From Sphingomonas hankyongi (GTDB taxonomy: Bacteria; Pseudomonadota; Alphaproteobacteria; Sphingomonadales; Sphingomonadaceae), in contig NZ_JAMGBE010000004.1 in NCBI RefSeq assembly GCF_023516575.1, positions 169,501-233,500 of the forward strand: a DNA stretch of 64,000 nucleotides, written 5' to 3'. The notes under the pieces were generated by a model. It saw only the letters and a list, made by a program, of their open reading frames with translations, was not told the DNA's origin and ran no database searches. This document shows, piece after piece, positions 24,674 to 32,551 of this stretch; the stretch's first letter is position 1; each line of letters starts with the position of its first letter. The position numbers and the translations under genes are program-made.

Positions 24674-25342
24674 GGTCGCCTTCGCTTCTCCGACGCCAAT
24701 CCCGAACAGTCGCGCCTCAAGGGCCTTGAACTCAGGCCCGTGGTTGAAGTGCTTCAGATGCGCCACCTCATGCGCAACCACGTATCGCCGGACGTTCGCG
24801 GGAGCGAGGATCAAACGCCAGCTCAGGCGCAATCGTCCCTGCGACGAGCAGCTGCCCCAGCGCGAACCCGCGTCGCCTACGGTCACGGCGAGGACCTTGA
24901 CGCCAGCGGCGGCGGCGAACTCGGCGGCCTCTTTCGACATCGTGGTTCGAGCCAGCGCCTTGAGGAAATTCTCGATGCGGCGCGCATAGCCTTCAAGCGG
25001 CCCGCCGCAGCGTAGCTCGGTGCCGTCGAGCTGAGGCGTTCGTGGAAGATGCTCCGACCAGAACAGGACCCGATCGAGCCCCTCGACCGGAATGACGGAG
25101 CCTGGCTCGAACGGTTCAGGCGGCCCCGCACGCGCGAGCTGCGCTTCGATCCATTCGTGCTGATCGAGGGCCCACCTCAGGGCCGCACGGCGGCTGCTGC
25201 GGGCCGGGCAGGTCAGCTTGAGCGTGCCGGCTGCCTCGTCGAACCGAAGCCGATAGCGCTTCGCGCTTCTCATCTGACGGACTTCTATCGGAACGGGAAA
25301 TGCGGCATCGAGCCGCGCTTCAGAGTTCGCGCTCGACCACAT
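24626..25342 (-). CDS. YgjP-like metal-dependent hydrolase (M48-type)
   Basis: A 238-residue soluble protein of the YgjP/SprT-like group. The zinc-binding motif HEVAHLKHFNHGPEF (HExxH plus downstream N/H) is present near residue 188, and SRWGSCSSQGRLRLSWRLI is the conserved block just before it. The start at 25342 overlaps the end of the upstream YcgN-like gene by 23 bases; a shorter start is possible. Function is not known in detail; related proteins are presumed peptidases. The 3' end overlaps the PBP gene on the opposite strand. Confidence 0.87.
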   Translation of the reverse strand: MWSSANSEARLDAAFPVPIEVRQMRSAKRYRLRFDEAAGTLKLTCPARSSRRAALRWALDQHEWIEAQLARAGPPEPFEPGSVIPVEGLDRVLFWSEHLPRTPQLDGTELRCGGPLEGYARRIENFLKALARTTMSKEAAEFAAAAGVKVLAVTVGDAGSRWGSCSSQGRLRLSWRLILAPANVRRYVVAHEVAHLKHFNHGPEFKALEARLFGIGVGEAKATLRRIGPRLRRIGRRS

Positions 25343-25757
25343 GATATTCGAGCTCGCCGGCGTCTTCCTCGCTGACCGTCCAACCGCGAGTGGACTGACC
25401 GGCCTCGTGCACGGTCTCGCGATTACCGGATATCAGGTAATGCCACTCCGGAAGCGGTTTGCCCGCGGCCCGAAGACGGTAGGCGCAGGTATCAGGAAGC
25501 CAGTCGAGCGAGGACAGGTTCTTGCGGTCCAGCCTGACGCAATCAGACACGCGCTTCATGCGGTGCTTGTAGTCGAGGCAGCGCCCGTTACGCCGGTCGA
25601 GCAGCTTGCACGCGACATTGGTCGCGTAAAGCATGCCGGTCTCCTCGTCCTCGAGCTTGTGGAGGCAGCAGCGACCGCAGCCGTCGCACAGCGCTTCCCA
25701 TTCGCCGCGATCGAGCGATGCGAGGGGCTTCTCCCAAAAGGCGCCATCACCATTCAT
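25320..25757 (-). CDS. YcgN family cysteine-cluster protein (UPF0260)
   Basis: A 145-residue soluble protein with the conserved cysteine cluster CDGCGRCC (residues 24-31), followed by CKLLDRRNGRCLDY and a later DTCAYR, the set that defines the YkgJ/YcgN family and probably binds metal. Length matches UPF0260 members (about 145-155). It runs into the YgjP-like gene and is divergent from the ankyrin gene. No function is established for the family beyond possible metal binding. Confidence 0.9.
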   Translation of the reverse strand: MNGDGAFWEKPLASLDRGEWEALCDGCGRCCLHKLEDEETGMLYATNVACKLLDRRNGRCLDYKHRMKRVSDCVRLDRKNLSSLDWLPDTCAYRLRAAGKPLPEWHYLISGNRETVHEAGQSTRGWTVSEEDAGELEYHVVEREL

Positions 25758-25819
25758 GACAAGGCTACACTTGGTCTGCTATCCGCCCGCGATCAAGCCG
25801 GGGTGAAGGGGTTAAGTTG

Positions 25820-26395
25820 GTGAAGAAGCTTATCTTTGCGCTTGCAGCTGCAGCCAGCCTTGCGCCGGTGCCGGCTGCTGGGCAGCAGCTGAACAGCAAT
25901 CCCACCTACGATTTCATCAAGGCCGTGCGCGATCGCGACGGCACGAAGGCCAACCAGGTTCTGAGCGACCATCCCAATGTCGTGAACTCGCGGGACACGT
26001 CGGGCGATACCGCTCTTAACATCGCGGTGGCGCGGAAGGACGAGGACTGGACCGGCTTCATGATCAACAATGGAGCCGACGTGAACCTTCCGGGCCGCGG
26101 AAATGATACGCCTTTGATTGCCGCCGCCCGCGTCGGGTTCGAACAGGCCGTTACGTGGCTGCTGCAGCGCGGGGCCAAGGTGGACGGCACCAACAAGATG
26201 GGCGAGACCCCCTTGATCATTGCTGTCCAGCAGCGCCAGGCGCGAATCGTAAAGGCGCTCCTCGATGCCGGCGCCAACCCGGACAAGGCGGATGCCGCGG
26301 CGGGACTGTCCGCGCGCGATTATGCCAAGCGCGACTCGCGATCGCCGCAGATCCTGCAAATGATCGACTCCAAGAAGCCGAAAGCCGCCAAGTAA
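25820..26395 (+). CDS. Secreted ankyrin-repeat protein
   Basis: A protein of about 191 residues with a signal peptide (VKKLIFALAAAASLAPVPAAG) and four to five ankyrin repeats, seen as TSGDTALNIAVARKDEDW, RGNDTPLIAAARVGFEQ, MGETPLIIAVQQRQARIV and AAGLSARDYAKR. GTG at 25820 is favoured, with GAAGGGG about 8 bases upstream; a TTG at 25817 is also in frame. The signal peptide predicts a periplasmic location, where ankyrin proteins act as binding scaffolds. It is divergent from the YcgN-like gene and convergent with mmcB. No partner is evident from context. Confidence 0.88.
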   Translation: MKKLIFALAAAASLAPVPAAGQQLNSNPTYDFIKAVRDRDGTKANQVLSDHPNVVNSRDTSGDTALNIAVARKDEDWTGFMINNGADVNLPGRGNDTPLIAAARVGFEQAVTWLLQRGAKVDGTNKMGETPLIIAVQQRQARIVKALLDAGANPDKADAAAGLSARDYAKRDSRSPQILQMIDSKKPKAAK

Positions 26396-26397
26396 GC

Positions 26398-26883
26398 CTA
26401 GAAAGCTTCTCCGACTGAGGGGTCGATCTGCGCAGCGAGCCGGCGCGCCGCCCGACGCGAGAAGTTCAGCAGTTCCGCCTTTCTGCGTGCCGGAGCCATC
26501 GGGCGGTGCGCCGCCGGCCGCACGATTGCGGCGTCGTATCGATCGGCGACGATCAGTCCGGCGGCGCCGGGAAGGTAACGCTCCTCCTCCAGGATCGCGG
26601 CTAGATAAGGCGGCACCGCCCAATAGAAGCGGTCGCAATAGTCCAAATAATCCGGCCACTTGCCATCGCCCAGCAAGTCCGCCTTGGCGACCTTGATCTC
26701 GACGATCGTGAGCCCGCCCTTCGGATCGATGGCCATCAGGTCCGCGCGCCGCCCATTCGGCAGCGGCATCTCGCAAATGGCGAACTGATCCTGTCGACAG
26801 AGCAGCCGGGTCACGCCTCTGGCAACGTCAGCCGCGATAGGCGGTGCGTCGGAAAAACAAGGAGACTCGAGCTGGGTGGCCAT
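26398..26883 (-). CDS. mmcB: MmcB family DNA repair protein
   Basis: A 161-residue soluble protein of the MmcB family, described in Caulobacter as a mitomycin-C-linked SOS gene. It has a nuclease-like alpha/beta core with MPLPNGRRADLMAIDP and GLTIVEIKVAKADLLGDGKWPDY, a PD-(D/E)XK-like arrangement (D49, E61, K63 region), suggesting a DNA endonuclease fold; this last point is inference. A LexA-type box (GAAC-N7-GAAC) sits 13 bases before the start, so it is probably SOS-regulated. The convergent ankyrin gene ends two bases away. Confidence 0.9.
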   Translation of the reverse strand: MATQLESPCFSDAPPIAADVARGVTRLLCRQDQFAICEMPLPNGRRADLMAIDPKGGLTIVEIKVAKADLLGDGKWPDYLDYCDRFYWAVPPYLAAILEEERYLPGAAGLIVADRYDAAIVRPAAHRPMAPARRKAELLNFSRRAARRLAAQIDPSVGEAF

Positions 26884-26895
26884 CGCCCGATGCTA

Positions 26896-26910
26896 GAACA
26901 TCGTTAGAAC
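26896..26910 (-). promoter_or_regulatory. LexA box of mmcB (SOS operator)
   Basis: GAACATCGTTAGAAC on the plus strand reads GTTC-N7-GTTC on the mmcB strand, the alphaproteobacterial LexA consensus, 13 bases before the ATG. Confidence 0.78.
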
Positions 26911-26920
26911 GGAACCAAAG

Positions 26921-26949
26921 AAAAACGGGCGGGACCAGCCCGCCCGTTT
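26921..26949 (-). terminator. Rho-independent terminator after the SleB-like gene
   Basis: Arms AAACGGGCGGG (26923-26933) and CCCGCCCGTTT (26939-26949) around a five-base loop; on the minus strand the hairpin is followed by a T run. It closes the cell wall hydrolase gene, upstream of mmcB. Confidence 0.88.
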
Positions 26950-26970
26950 CCGCCCCCGCGTTTGAAGTTT

Positions 26971-27639
26971 CTAGCGGTAGAAGACGTGATTGCCGATCGA
27001 GGCAACGCGCTTCAGCCGCCAGCCCGGCGATACGTAGCGGGCATGGAAGAAGAGCGCGTTCCCGACCCCAGATTCCTGAAGGTCGCCGTCCACAATCTTG
27101 GCGACGGCCACGGCCGTTTTCCATTGCTTGCTCGCGCGCGGAACGCTCGGCAGCGAATGACCGCGCACGAACGAAAACTGGCCGCGCTGGAAAAGCACGC
27201 CGCAGTAAGAGGGCGGGAAGCGCCCGCCGGACTTGGCGCGATTCGCGATCACCTGCCCAACGGCCAGCTGGCCGGCGAGAGGCTCGCTCTTGGATTCGAA
27301 GTAAATGCCGACGGCCAGGCAATCGAGCTCACGGCTTCCAGCCTCCGACGAGCGGAGCTGCTCCACCATGGAAGCGAGGTCGCCGGTGACGTGCGCGACA
27401 GCGGGCTGGGCTAGGGTCGGCTCGGGCTGATCGGCGGCCGGATCTGCGGATTGATCAGCGGGTTGGGAAAGAGCGGGCTCAATGCCGTCGTTCAGCAAAT
27501 CAGGTGTGGAAACCTTCGGAAGCGATGCGACTTCAAACGCCGATACGGACTCCTCGGTCGGACCGGCTTGAGCCGGCGCCATGGAAGTCGCGCAGAGCGC
27601 GCCACAAATCAGCAGCGCTGAACGAAGAGAAACCAGCAT
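26971..27639 (-). CDS. Cell wall hydrolase (SleB/PF07486 family), secreted
   Basis: Likely peptidoglycan hydrolase of the SleB (spore cortex-lytic enzyme) fold. From the ATG at 27639 it has 222 residues: signal peptide (MLVSLRSALLICGALCATS), a long Pro/Gln/Ala-rich linker (about 30-100), then the catalytic domain with DCLAVGIYFESKSEPLAGQ (catalytic Glu) and QVIANRAKSGGRFPPSYCGV. The upstream 26 residues of the open frame lie before the signal and are not used. It ends at a strong terminator. Gram-negative members act in wall remodelling; the substrate bond is not fixed by the sequence. Confidence 0.9.
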   Translation of the reverse strand: MLVSLRSALLICGALCATSMAPAQAGPTEESVSAFEVASLPKVSTPDLLNDGIEPALSQPADQSADPAADQPEPTLAQPAVAHVTGDLASMVEQLRSSEAGSRELDCLAVGIYFESKSEPLAGQLAVGQVIANRAKSGGRFPPSYCGVLFQRGQFSFVRGHSLPSVPRASKQWKTAVAVAKIVDGDLQESGVGNALFFHARYVSPGWRLKRVASIGNHVFYR

Positions 27640-27825
27640 GAATTGCCTGAAGCTTTGCGGTGAACGCTCAATATAAGCGAGGCAAAATACTAGCGGTTTA
27701 CTTCCGCTCAGCCTCAATGATTGTTCCCCGTCTCGCGTGGCACCCGCCGAATGTTCGCGGCGAAATGCCCCCCGCTCTTGTTGTTGATGAGGGTTTCCCT
27801 TGCATGAACGTAAGGGTCAACCCGA

Positions 27826-28161
27826 TCAGGTCGTTTCAGCGATGAACCGTTCAGGCTCCGCGATATCCAGTTCAATAACCCATGAATCCTCGTCGAACCG
27901 TGTCCGTTTGGCGAGGAATTCATCGATTTCGATGGAACTTGCCGATTCTTTCGGCCCGACCCGCTGCCACTTGTAGATTCCGTCAAATCCCAGAATCCGC
28001 TCAAGGATCGCGGCGTGCTGGCCTCTGTTGGCAAGCACGAGCATCAGCGAGCCGCGCTCGGCGTCGCCTTTCCTGAGCACTGTCGCGAAGCCGCCGGCAG
28101 CCTCCGCCCGGCGCAAAAGGCCCGCTACTTCCAGATGAGCAGGGAGCCGGTCGCGGCTCAA
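27826..28161 (-). CDS. DUF1491 family protein
   Basis: A 111-residue soluble protein matching the short DUF1491 family of alphaproteobacteria, with HLEVAGLLRRAEAAGGFATV, DAERGSLMLVLANRG and EIDEFLAKRTRFDEDSWVIE. It follows ptsN on the same strand with a 9-base gap, so it is probably cotranscribed. Function is unknown. Confidence 0.85.
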   Translation of the reverse strand: MSRDRLPAHLEVAGLLRRAEAAGGFATVLRKGDAERGSLMLVLANRGQHAAILERILGFDGIYKWQRVGPKESASSIEIDEFLAKRTRFDEDSWVIELDIAEPERFIAETT

Positions 28162-28170
28162 TCCGGGGCC

Positions 28171-28635
28171 TTAAGCCGCGTCGCGTTCATCGGCGCCCAG
28201 GAGCACCGCCGCAAGCGCGTCGCGGCTCCGGGCACCGCGCATCTTTTCCAGCACTGCGCTGTGGCGGGTGACGCGGCTGATGGCCGCGAGAGCCTTGAGA
28301 TGCTCGGCACCGGCATCGGGCGGCGACAAAAGCAGGAATACAAGGTCGACCGGCCGACCGTCGATGGCCTTGAAGTCAAGCGGCTCGGCGAGCCGGACAA
28401 AGATGCAATAAATGCGATTCAGCCCCTCGATCTTTCCATGAGGGATGGCGACGCCCTGTCCGAATCCGGTCGAGCCCAGCTGCTCTCGCTCGAGCAGGCT
28501 TGCGTGGATCAGGGCTGAGTCCAGGCCGAGCCGCTGACCGGCGAGATTCGCCAGCTGCTGAAGCAGCGAACGCTTGTTGCCGCCCGAAAGGGCCGGCTTG
28601 ATCGCGTCGAAGTCCAGGAAGTCGGAAAGGTGCAT
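28171..28635 (-). CDS. ptsN: PTS IIA-like nitrogen-regulatory protein PtsN
   Basis: Phosphocarrier EIIA-Ntr of the nitrogen PTS. The 154-residue protein has the PTS EIIA type-2 domain with the phosphorylated histidine in GVAIPHGKIEGL (His66) and the signature RPVDLVFLLLSPPDAGAEHLK around 107-127. It follows the hpf gene on the same strand, the common hpf-ptsN arrangement, although rpoN is not here. It probably links phosphoenolpyruvate status to potassium and nitrogen control; targets in this organism cannot be read from the sequence. Confidence 0.95.
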   Translation of the reverse strand: MHLSDFLDFDAIKPALSGGNKRSLLQQLANLAGQRLGLDSALIHASLLEREQLGSTGFGQGVAIPHGKIEGLNRIYCIFVRLAEPLDFKAIDGRPVDLVFLLLSPPDAGAEHLKALAAISRVTRHSAVLEKMRGARSRDALAAVLLGADERDAA

Positions 28636-28692
28636 TCGGCAAGCTCGTATGCAGCGGCAGTCGCATTATCGGCGACCGGTTTGAAGATGGTG

Positions 28693-29265
28693 TCAGCGGC
28701 CCGTCGGCTCAACCCAGCCGATATTCCCGTCCTCGCGGCGATAAACCATGTTGAGTTCACCGGTCCCCGAATTCTTGAACATTAGGGCCGTAGTGTTGCG
28801 CAGGTCCATGAGCATCACTGCGTCCGAAACGCTCGCTTCGGGAATATCGACACGGGTTTCGGCGACGATCGCCGGGAAGTCGGCGTTCTCGCGCTCGGCC
28901 AGATCTTCGGAGCCGGAAAGAATCGTGTAGCCGGCATTCTCAACCACCGGCTGGGCAGTCTCGTCGACCTTATGTTCTTTCAACCGGTTCGTGTAGCGGC
29001 GCAGCTGCTTTTCGATCCTGTCAGCGGCCCCGTTGAATGCGATCTGCGGCTCACGGCCACTATAAGAAGCCTTCAGCACGACGCCGTTCACCACGGGGGC
29101 GACGATGTCGCACGTATAGTCGTTGTTCGGCCCTCGCCCGAAGGTGACGTTGGCTCCTACCGAACGCGAGAAATATTTCTCGGTGATGTCGGCGATGCGC
29201 TGCACGGCATGGTCCCGCAGCGATTCGCCGGTGTCGACCTGATGACCCGCGACCCGAACGTCCAC
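28693..29265 (-). CDS. hpf: Ribosome hibernation promoting factor (long form)
   Basis: Binds stationary-phase 70S ribosomes and promotes dimerisation. The 190-residue protein is the long form: N-terminal S30AE domain (MDVRVAGHQVDTGESLRDHA) and a C-terminal dimerisation domain (PEASVSDAVMLMDLRNTTAL and NIGWVEPTGR), joined by a linker. It lies upstream of ptsN with a gap of 57 bases. Long HPF proteins alone are enough for 100S formation in other bacteria. Confidence 0.96.
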   Translation of the reverse strand: MDVRVAGHQVDTGESLRDHAVQRIADITEKYFSRSVGANVTFGRGPNNDYTCDIVAPVVNGVVLKASYSGREPQIAFNGAADRIEKQLRRYTNRLKEHKVDETAQPVVENAGYTILSGSEDLAERENADFPAIVAETRVDIPEASVSDAVMLMDLRNTTALMFKNSGTGELNMVYRREDGNIGWVEPTGR

Positions 29266-29322
29266 TTGGCTAAGCTCCTTCGCTCTTGTCGGCGGTCGCT
29301 TAGGACCGCCTGGAAGCTTGCG

Positions 29323-30036
29323 TCAACCAGCCGCGGCGAAGCGCGCCCAAAGCGGATTGACCAGCTTGGAGATAAACGCGCGATGCCGCTCGAGTTCCTC
29401 CGCGGCGGCAAGGTGGGGGCGAGCGGGTCGCGGCTCACGTATCGTCACGGGCCGGCTAGCGGCCGAAACCGCCACTTCACGAGTCTCTGCGACGAGCCCG
29501 AGGCCAATCTGCCGCCCACCTGTCAGCTCTACATAAACTTGAGCGAGAAGCTGGGCGTCCAGAAGCGCGCCGTGCTTCACGCGCTGGCTTCGGTCAATCC
29601 CGAAGCGCATGCATAATGCGTCGAGGCTGTGCTTCGCGCCGGGATGCCTGGACCGGGCAAGGCTGAGCGTATCGACCATCCGGCTCATGCACACCGCCGA
29701 GCGGCCACATCTCTCGAGCTCGAAATTCAGGAAACCAAAGTCGAAGCCCGCATTGTGGGCGACCAGCGGCGAATCCGCGATAAACTCGAGCAGCTCTTCG
29801 GCCTTTTCCGAGAAGCGCGGCTTGTCGGAAAGGAAAATAGCCGTGAGCCCATGGACGGCCTCTGCGTCGCTCGGCATTTCCCGCTCGGGATTGAAATAGG
29901 CATGGAAATGGCGGCCCGTTTCCACCCGGTTGAACATCTCCACACAGCCGATTTCGACCATGCGATCGCCGCCGATTGGGTTGAGCCCGGTGGTTTCCGT
30001 ATCGAAGACGATCTCTCGCACGCCGGTTTTATTCAC
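29323..30036 (-). CDS. dnaQ: DNA polymerase III epsilon subunit (3'-5' proofreading exonuclease)
   Basis: Proofreading subunit of the replicative polymerase. The 237-residue protein shows the DEDDh exonuclease motifs: ExoI FDTETTG, ExoII near VAHNAGFDFGFLN, and ExoIII HSLDALCMRFGI ... HGALLDAQLLAQVY. A GTG at 30036 overlaps the coaE stop by 8 bases; a second GTG at 30021 (VREIVFDTETTG) matches the usual family start and may be the true one. It is cotranscribed with maf and coaE next to the origin, a typical alphaproteobacterial order. Confidence 0.96.
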   Translation of the reverse strand: MNKTGVREIVFDTETTGLNPIGGDRMVEIGCVEMFNRVETGRHFHAYFNPEREMPSDAEAVHGLTAIFLSDKPRFSEKAEELLEFIADSPLVAHNAGFDFGFLNFELERCGRSAVCMSRMVDTLSLARSRHPGAKHSLDALCMRFGIDRSQRVKHGALLDAQLLAQVYVELTGGRQIGLGLVAETREVAVSAASRPVTIREPRPARPHLAAAEELERHRAFISKLVNPLWARFAAAG

Positions 30037-30622
30037 CTGCCTTGATTCCGAGACAAGTCAGAATGTCCCTGACCTGGGCCTCAGTTGTGGATAGGTCGGC
30101 GCCCGTATCCACTACAAAATCTGCCCGGCGCCGCTTCTCTTCATCTGGTATTTGACGGGCAAGGATGGCTTCGAGCTTATCTTCGGTCATGCCCGGCCGC
30201 GCTAAAACACGCTTGCGCTGAACTTCGGCAGGCGCCGAGACGACCACAATCTTGTCGAAGTCGCGGTCGCCGCCGGTTTCGAACAAGAGCGGGATCTCGA
30301 ATATGAGGGCTGGCGCGGTCCCATGCTCGGCGATGAAGGCCTCGCGAGCGTCTCGCACGGCTGGATGGACCATGCGTTCCAGTTTCTCGAGGCTGGCTGG
30401 ATCTTCCAGCACGACGCTCGCAAGCAGCTCGCGGTCGAGCATGCCGTCTCGTACGGTCCCTGGAAATTCTCGGCCGATCGGCTCGACCAGGGCCCCGCCC
30501 TGACCCTGCAGCTTCCTGACCTCCGCATCAGCGTCGAACACTGGAACGCCCGCTCGTTCGAATATGTGCGCCACGGTCGACTTGCCCATCCCGATCGAAC
30601 CGGTCAGCGCGATGCGTATCAT
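30029..30622 (-). CDS. coaE: Dephospho-CoA kinase
   Basis: Last step of coenzyme A synthesis, phosphorylating dephospho-CoA. The ATG at 30622 gives 197 residues beginning MIRIALTGSIGMGKST with the P-loop GSIGMGKS; the ORF upstream of it is not coding. The conserved GVPVFDADAEV block and the adenylate-kinase-like body follow. It overlaps maf by 4 bases and dnaQ by 8, so the three form a translationally coupled group. Confidence 0.96.
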   Translation of the reverse strand: MIRIALTGSIGMGKSTVAHIFERAGVPVFDADAEVRKLQGQGGALVEPIGREFPGTVRDGMLDRELLASVVLEDPASLEKLERMVHPAVRDAREAFIAEHGTAPALIFEIPLLFETGGDRDFDKIVVVSAPAEVQRKRVLARPGMTEDKLEAILARQIPDEEKRRRADFVVDTGADLSTTEAQVRDILTCLGIKAGE

Positions 30623-31200
30623 GACGAAATGATTTCCCGGTCGCGCAATGCGCCGAGCAAAGGAAGGAGCGGCATGCCGAGGATCGTGAAATAGTCGCCG
30701 TCTATCCGGTCGAACAATTGCACGCCGCGGCCCTCCAGGCGAAAGACTCCAACGCAATAGCCCACGTCCGGCCATTCCGCGTCCAGATAGTCCTGGATGA
30801 ATCGGTCCGACAGAGTCCGCACATGCAAGAGGGCGGATTCGACGTGGGTCCAAGCGACCGATCCCGCCTGCACAATCGCGACCGCGCTGGTCAACCGCAT
30901 GATGCGCGCGGAAAAGAAACGTAGATGCTCCATGGCCTGGTCACGATCCACCGGCTTGTCGAAGAGGCGGCCTTCGACGGAGACCACGCTGTCACTGCCG
31001 ATGATCCAATCCCTGTCATGCCTCTTGCTAACGTCGAGCGCCTTCACGGCCGCGAGCTGTTCCGCAATCTGCTCGGGATCATCGAGCTCGGCCTTGATGC
31101 GGCCTTCGTCGACGCTGGAAGGGTCAGCGGCATAAGCCACGCCCGCATGGTCGAGCATCGCGCGACGGATGGCACTCGAGGACGCCAGGATCAAAGCCAA
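30619..31200 (-). CDS. maf: Maf family nucleotide pyrophosphatase
   Basis: Hydrolyses non-canonical nucleoside triphosphates. The 193-residue protein has the Maf motifs: LILASSSAIRRAML at the start, DPSSVDEG, IGSDSVVSVEGRLFDKP, and a C-terminal DYFTILGMPLLPLL. It heads maf-coaE-dnaQ and lies at the left edge of the origin region, 292 bases from the hemE start on the opposite strand. This maf-origin-hemE order is a typical alphaproteobacterial oriC neighbourhood. Confidence 0.95.
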   Translation of the reverse strand: MALILASSSAIRRAMLDHAGVAYAADPSSVDEGRIKAELDDPEQIAEQLAAVKALDVSKRHDRDWIIGSDSVVSVEGRLFDKPVDRDQAMEHLRFFSARIMRLTSAVAIVQAGSVAWTHVESALLHVRTLSDRFIQDYLDAEWPDVGYCVGVFRLEGRGVQLFDRIDGDYFTILGMPLLPLLGALRDREIISS

Positions 31201-31210
31201 TGAACAACCC

Positions 31211-31219
31211 TGTGGAAAA
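31211..31219 (-). other. DnaA box-like 9-mer 1
   Basis: TGTGGAAAA, read on the minus strand as TTTTCCACA; one mismatch to TTATCCACA. Confidence 0.6.
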
Positions 31220-31301
31220 GCAGCGGTGCAACGCTAGCGCGACGATGAGGACAAGCTCAACGCTGAAACCATCGCCAACCGCTTCAGCTTTATACGTAGA
31301 T

Positions 31302-31310
31302 TCATCCACG
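31302..31310 (+). other. DnaA box-like 9-mer 2 (weak)
   Basis: TCATCCACG; two mismatches to TTATCCACA. Confidence 0.4.
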
Positions 31311-31332
31311 GGGACGAAATCGGCCCCCAGCC

Positions 31333-31341
31333 TGTGAATAA
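31333..31341 (-). other. DnaA box-like 9-mer 3
   Basis: TGTGAATAA, read on the minus strand as TTATTCACA; one mismatch to TTATCCACA. Confidence 0.6.
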
Positions 31342-31385
31342 CGGTGGCAGAACCGCACGACTCGCGAATCCGCCGAGAGCGGCCC

Positions 31386-31394
31386 TTGTCCACA
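31386..31394 (+). other. DnaA box-like 9-mer 4
   Basis: TTGTCCACA; one mismatch to TTATCCACA. Confidence 0.6.
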
Positions 31395-31492
31395 CCTTGT
31401 TGGCAAAATCGGGAGGTGCGCCTAAACCCCGCACTCCCCCGCGCAATCACATCATCAATCTTACCTATATATATAATAAAGGAGTGAAGAGG

Positions 31493-32551
31493 GTGGCCTC
31501 CGAGCCGGCACGCAGCATGACCGGAGCCGACAAGCCCTTGCTCGCCGTGCTGCGCGGCGAACGTCGTGATCCCACCCCGATGTGGATGATGCGTCAGGCC
31601 GGCCGCTACCTGCCCGAGTATCGCCACCTGCGAGAGGAGAAGGGCAGCTTCCTGAACCTGGTCTATGACAGCGATGCAGCCGCCGAGATCACGCTTCAGC
31701 CATTGCAGCGCTTCCCATCTCTCGACGCTGCTATCCTCTTTTCCGACATCCTGATCGTGCCTTTTGCAATCGGCCAGAACCTGACCTTCGTTCATGGCGA
31801 GGGACCACGCCTCACTCCGCCACTGACAAACGCCGCCCTTGGCGATCTACAACCCTTTCCCGCGCGGCTCGACCCGATCTCCGAAACCGTTCGCAAGGTA
31901 AAAGCGCGGCTGGATCCGGAAAAGACCCTGATCGGCTTTGCAGGCGCACCGTGGACCGTCGCGACCTACATGGTGGCAGGGCAAGGCAGCCGCGATCAGG
32001 GCGAGGCCCGCACGATGGCTTATGGCGATCCCGGCGCATTTGGAGCGATCATTGACCGTATCGCTGACCTCACGTTCGATTATCTGTCGTCTCAGATCGA
32101 AGCGGGCGCGGATGCCGTCCAGCTGTTCGATAGCTGGGCTGGGAGCCTGGCCCCGGCAGAGTTCGATCGGTGGGTCGTCGCGCCGACCCGCGGGCTCGTC
32201 TCTCGGCTGAAGGAAAAACATCCGGATGTGCCGGTGATCGGATTTCCGAAAGGCGCCGGCGGGAAACTTGTCGCTTATGCGCGGGAGACCGGGGTCGACG
32301 TTATCGGACTCGATGAAACCGTTGACCCCGATTGGGCCGGCAAGGAGCTGCCGCGCGGGATGCCGGTGCAGGGCAATCTCGATCCGCTTGCGCTACGCGC
32401 CGGCGGAGAGGCCCTGGAGGCAGCTGCCGCGACCATCCTTGACGCGCTTCGCGAGCGTCCGCACATCTTCAATCTCGGGCATGGCATCCTGCAGGATACG
32501 CCGCTTGCCCATGTCGAGCGGCTGATCGAACTGGTGAAGGGGGCGGGGTGA
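31493..32551 (+). CDS. hemE: Uroporphyrinogen decarboxylase
   Basis: Decarboxylates uroporphyrinogen III to coproporphyrinogen III in haem synthesis. The GTG at 31493 is chosen because AAAGGAG lies 8 bases upstream, giving 352 residues; an ATG at 31517 (MTGADKPLL) would also fit (344 residues). The family signature PMWMMRQAGRYLPEYRH is near the start, and GFAGAPWTVATYMVAG and the C-terminal FNLGHGILQDTP follow. It is next to the origin region, as in Caulobacter, and overlaps hemJ by four bases. Confidence 0.97.
   Translation: MASEPARSMTGADKPLLAVLRGERRDPTPMWMMRQAGRYLPEYRHLREEKGSFLNLVYDSDAAAEITLQPLQRFPSLDAAILFSDILIVPFAIGQNLTFVHGEGPRLTPPLTNAALGDLQPFPARLDPISETVRKVKARLDPEKTLIGFAGAPWTVATYMVAGQGSRDQGEARTMAYGDPGAFGAIIDRIADLTFDYLSSQIEAGADAVQLFDSWAGSLAPAEFDRWVVAPTRGLVSRLKEKHPDVPVIGFPKGAGGKLVAYARETGVDVIGLDETVDPDWAGKELPRGMPVQGNLDPLALRAGGEALEAAAATILDALRERPHIFNLGHGILQDTPLAHVERLIELVKGAG

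Larger units (their letters stand above)
31201..31492. other. oriC: Putative chromosomal replication origin (oriC)
   Basis: A gene-free stretch of about 290 bases between maf and hemE, the position of oriC in Caulobacter and related alphaproteobacteria. It contains four DnaA-box-like 9-mers (TTATCCACA type): 31211-31219, 31302-31310, 31333-31341 and 31386-31394, three with one mismatch. An AT-rich tract (31446-31480, including TATATATATAATAAA) next to hemE could be the unwinding element. Two GANTC sites (31299-31303, 31366-31370) are present. Genes on both sides point away from it, and the parABS locus is 6 kb away. Origin status is inferred from position and motifs. Confidence 0.8.

Noticed and set aside
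31472-31477. TATAAT in the AT-rich tract as the hemE promoter -10
   Set aside because: It touches the ribosome-binding site, leaving no room for a leader; treated as part of the origin AT-rich region.
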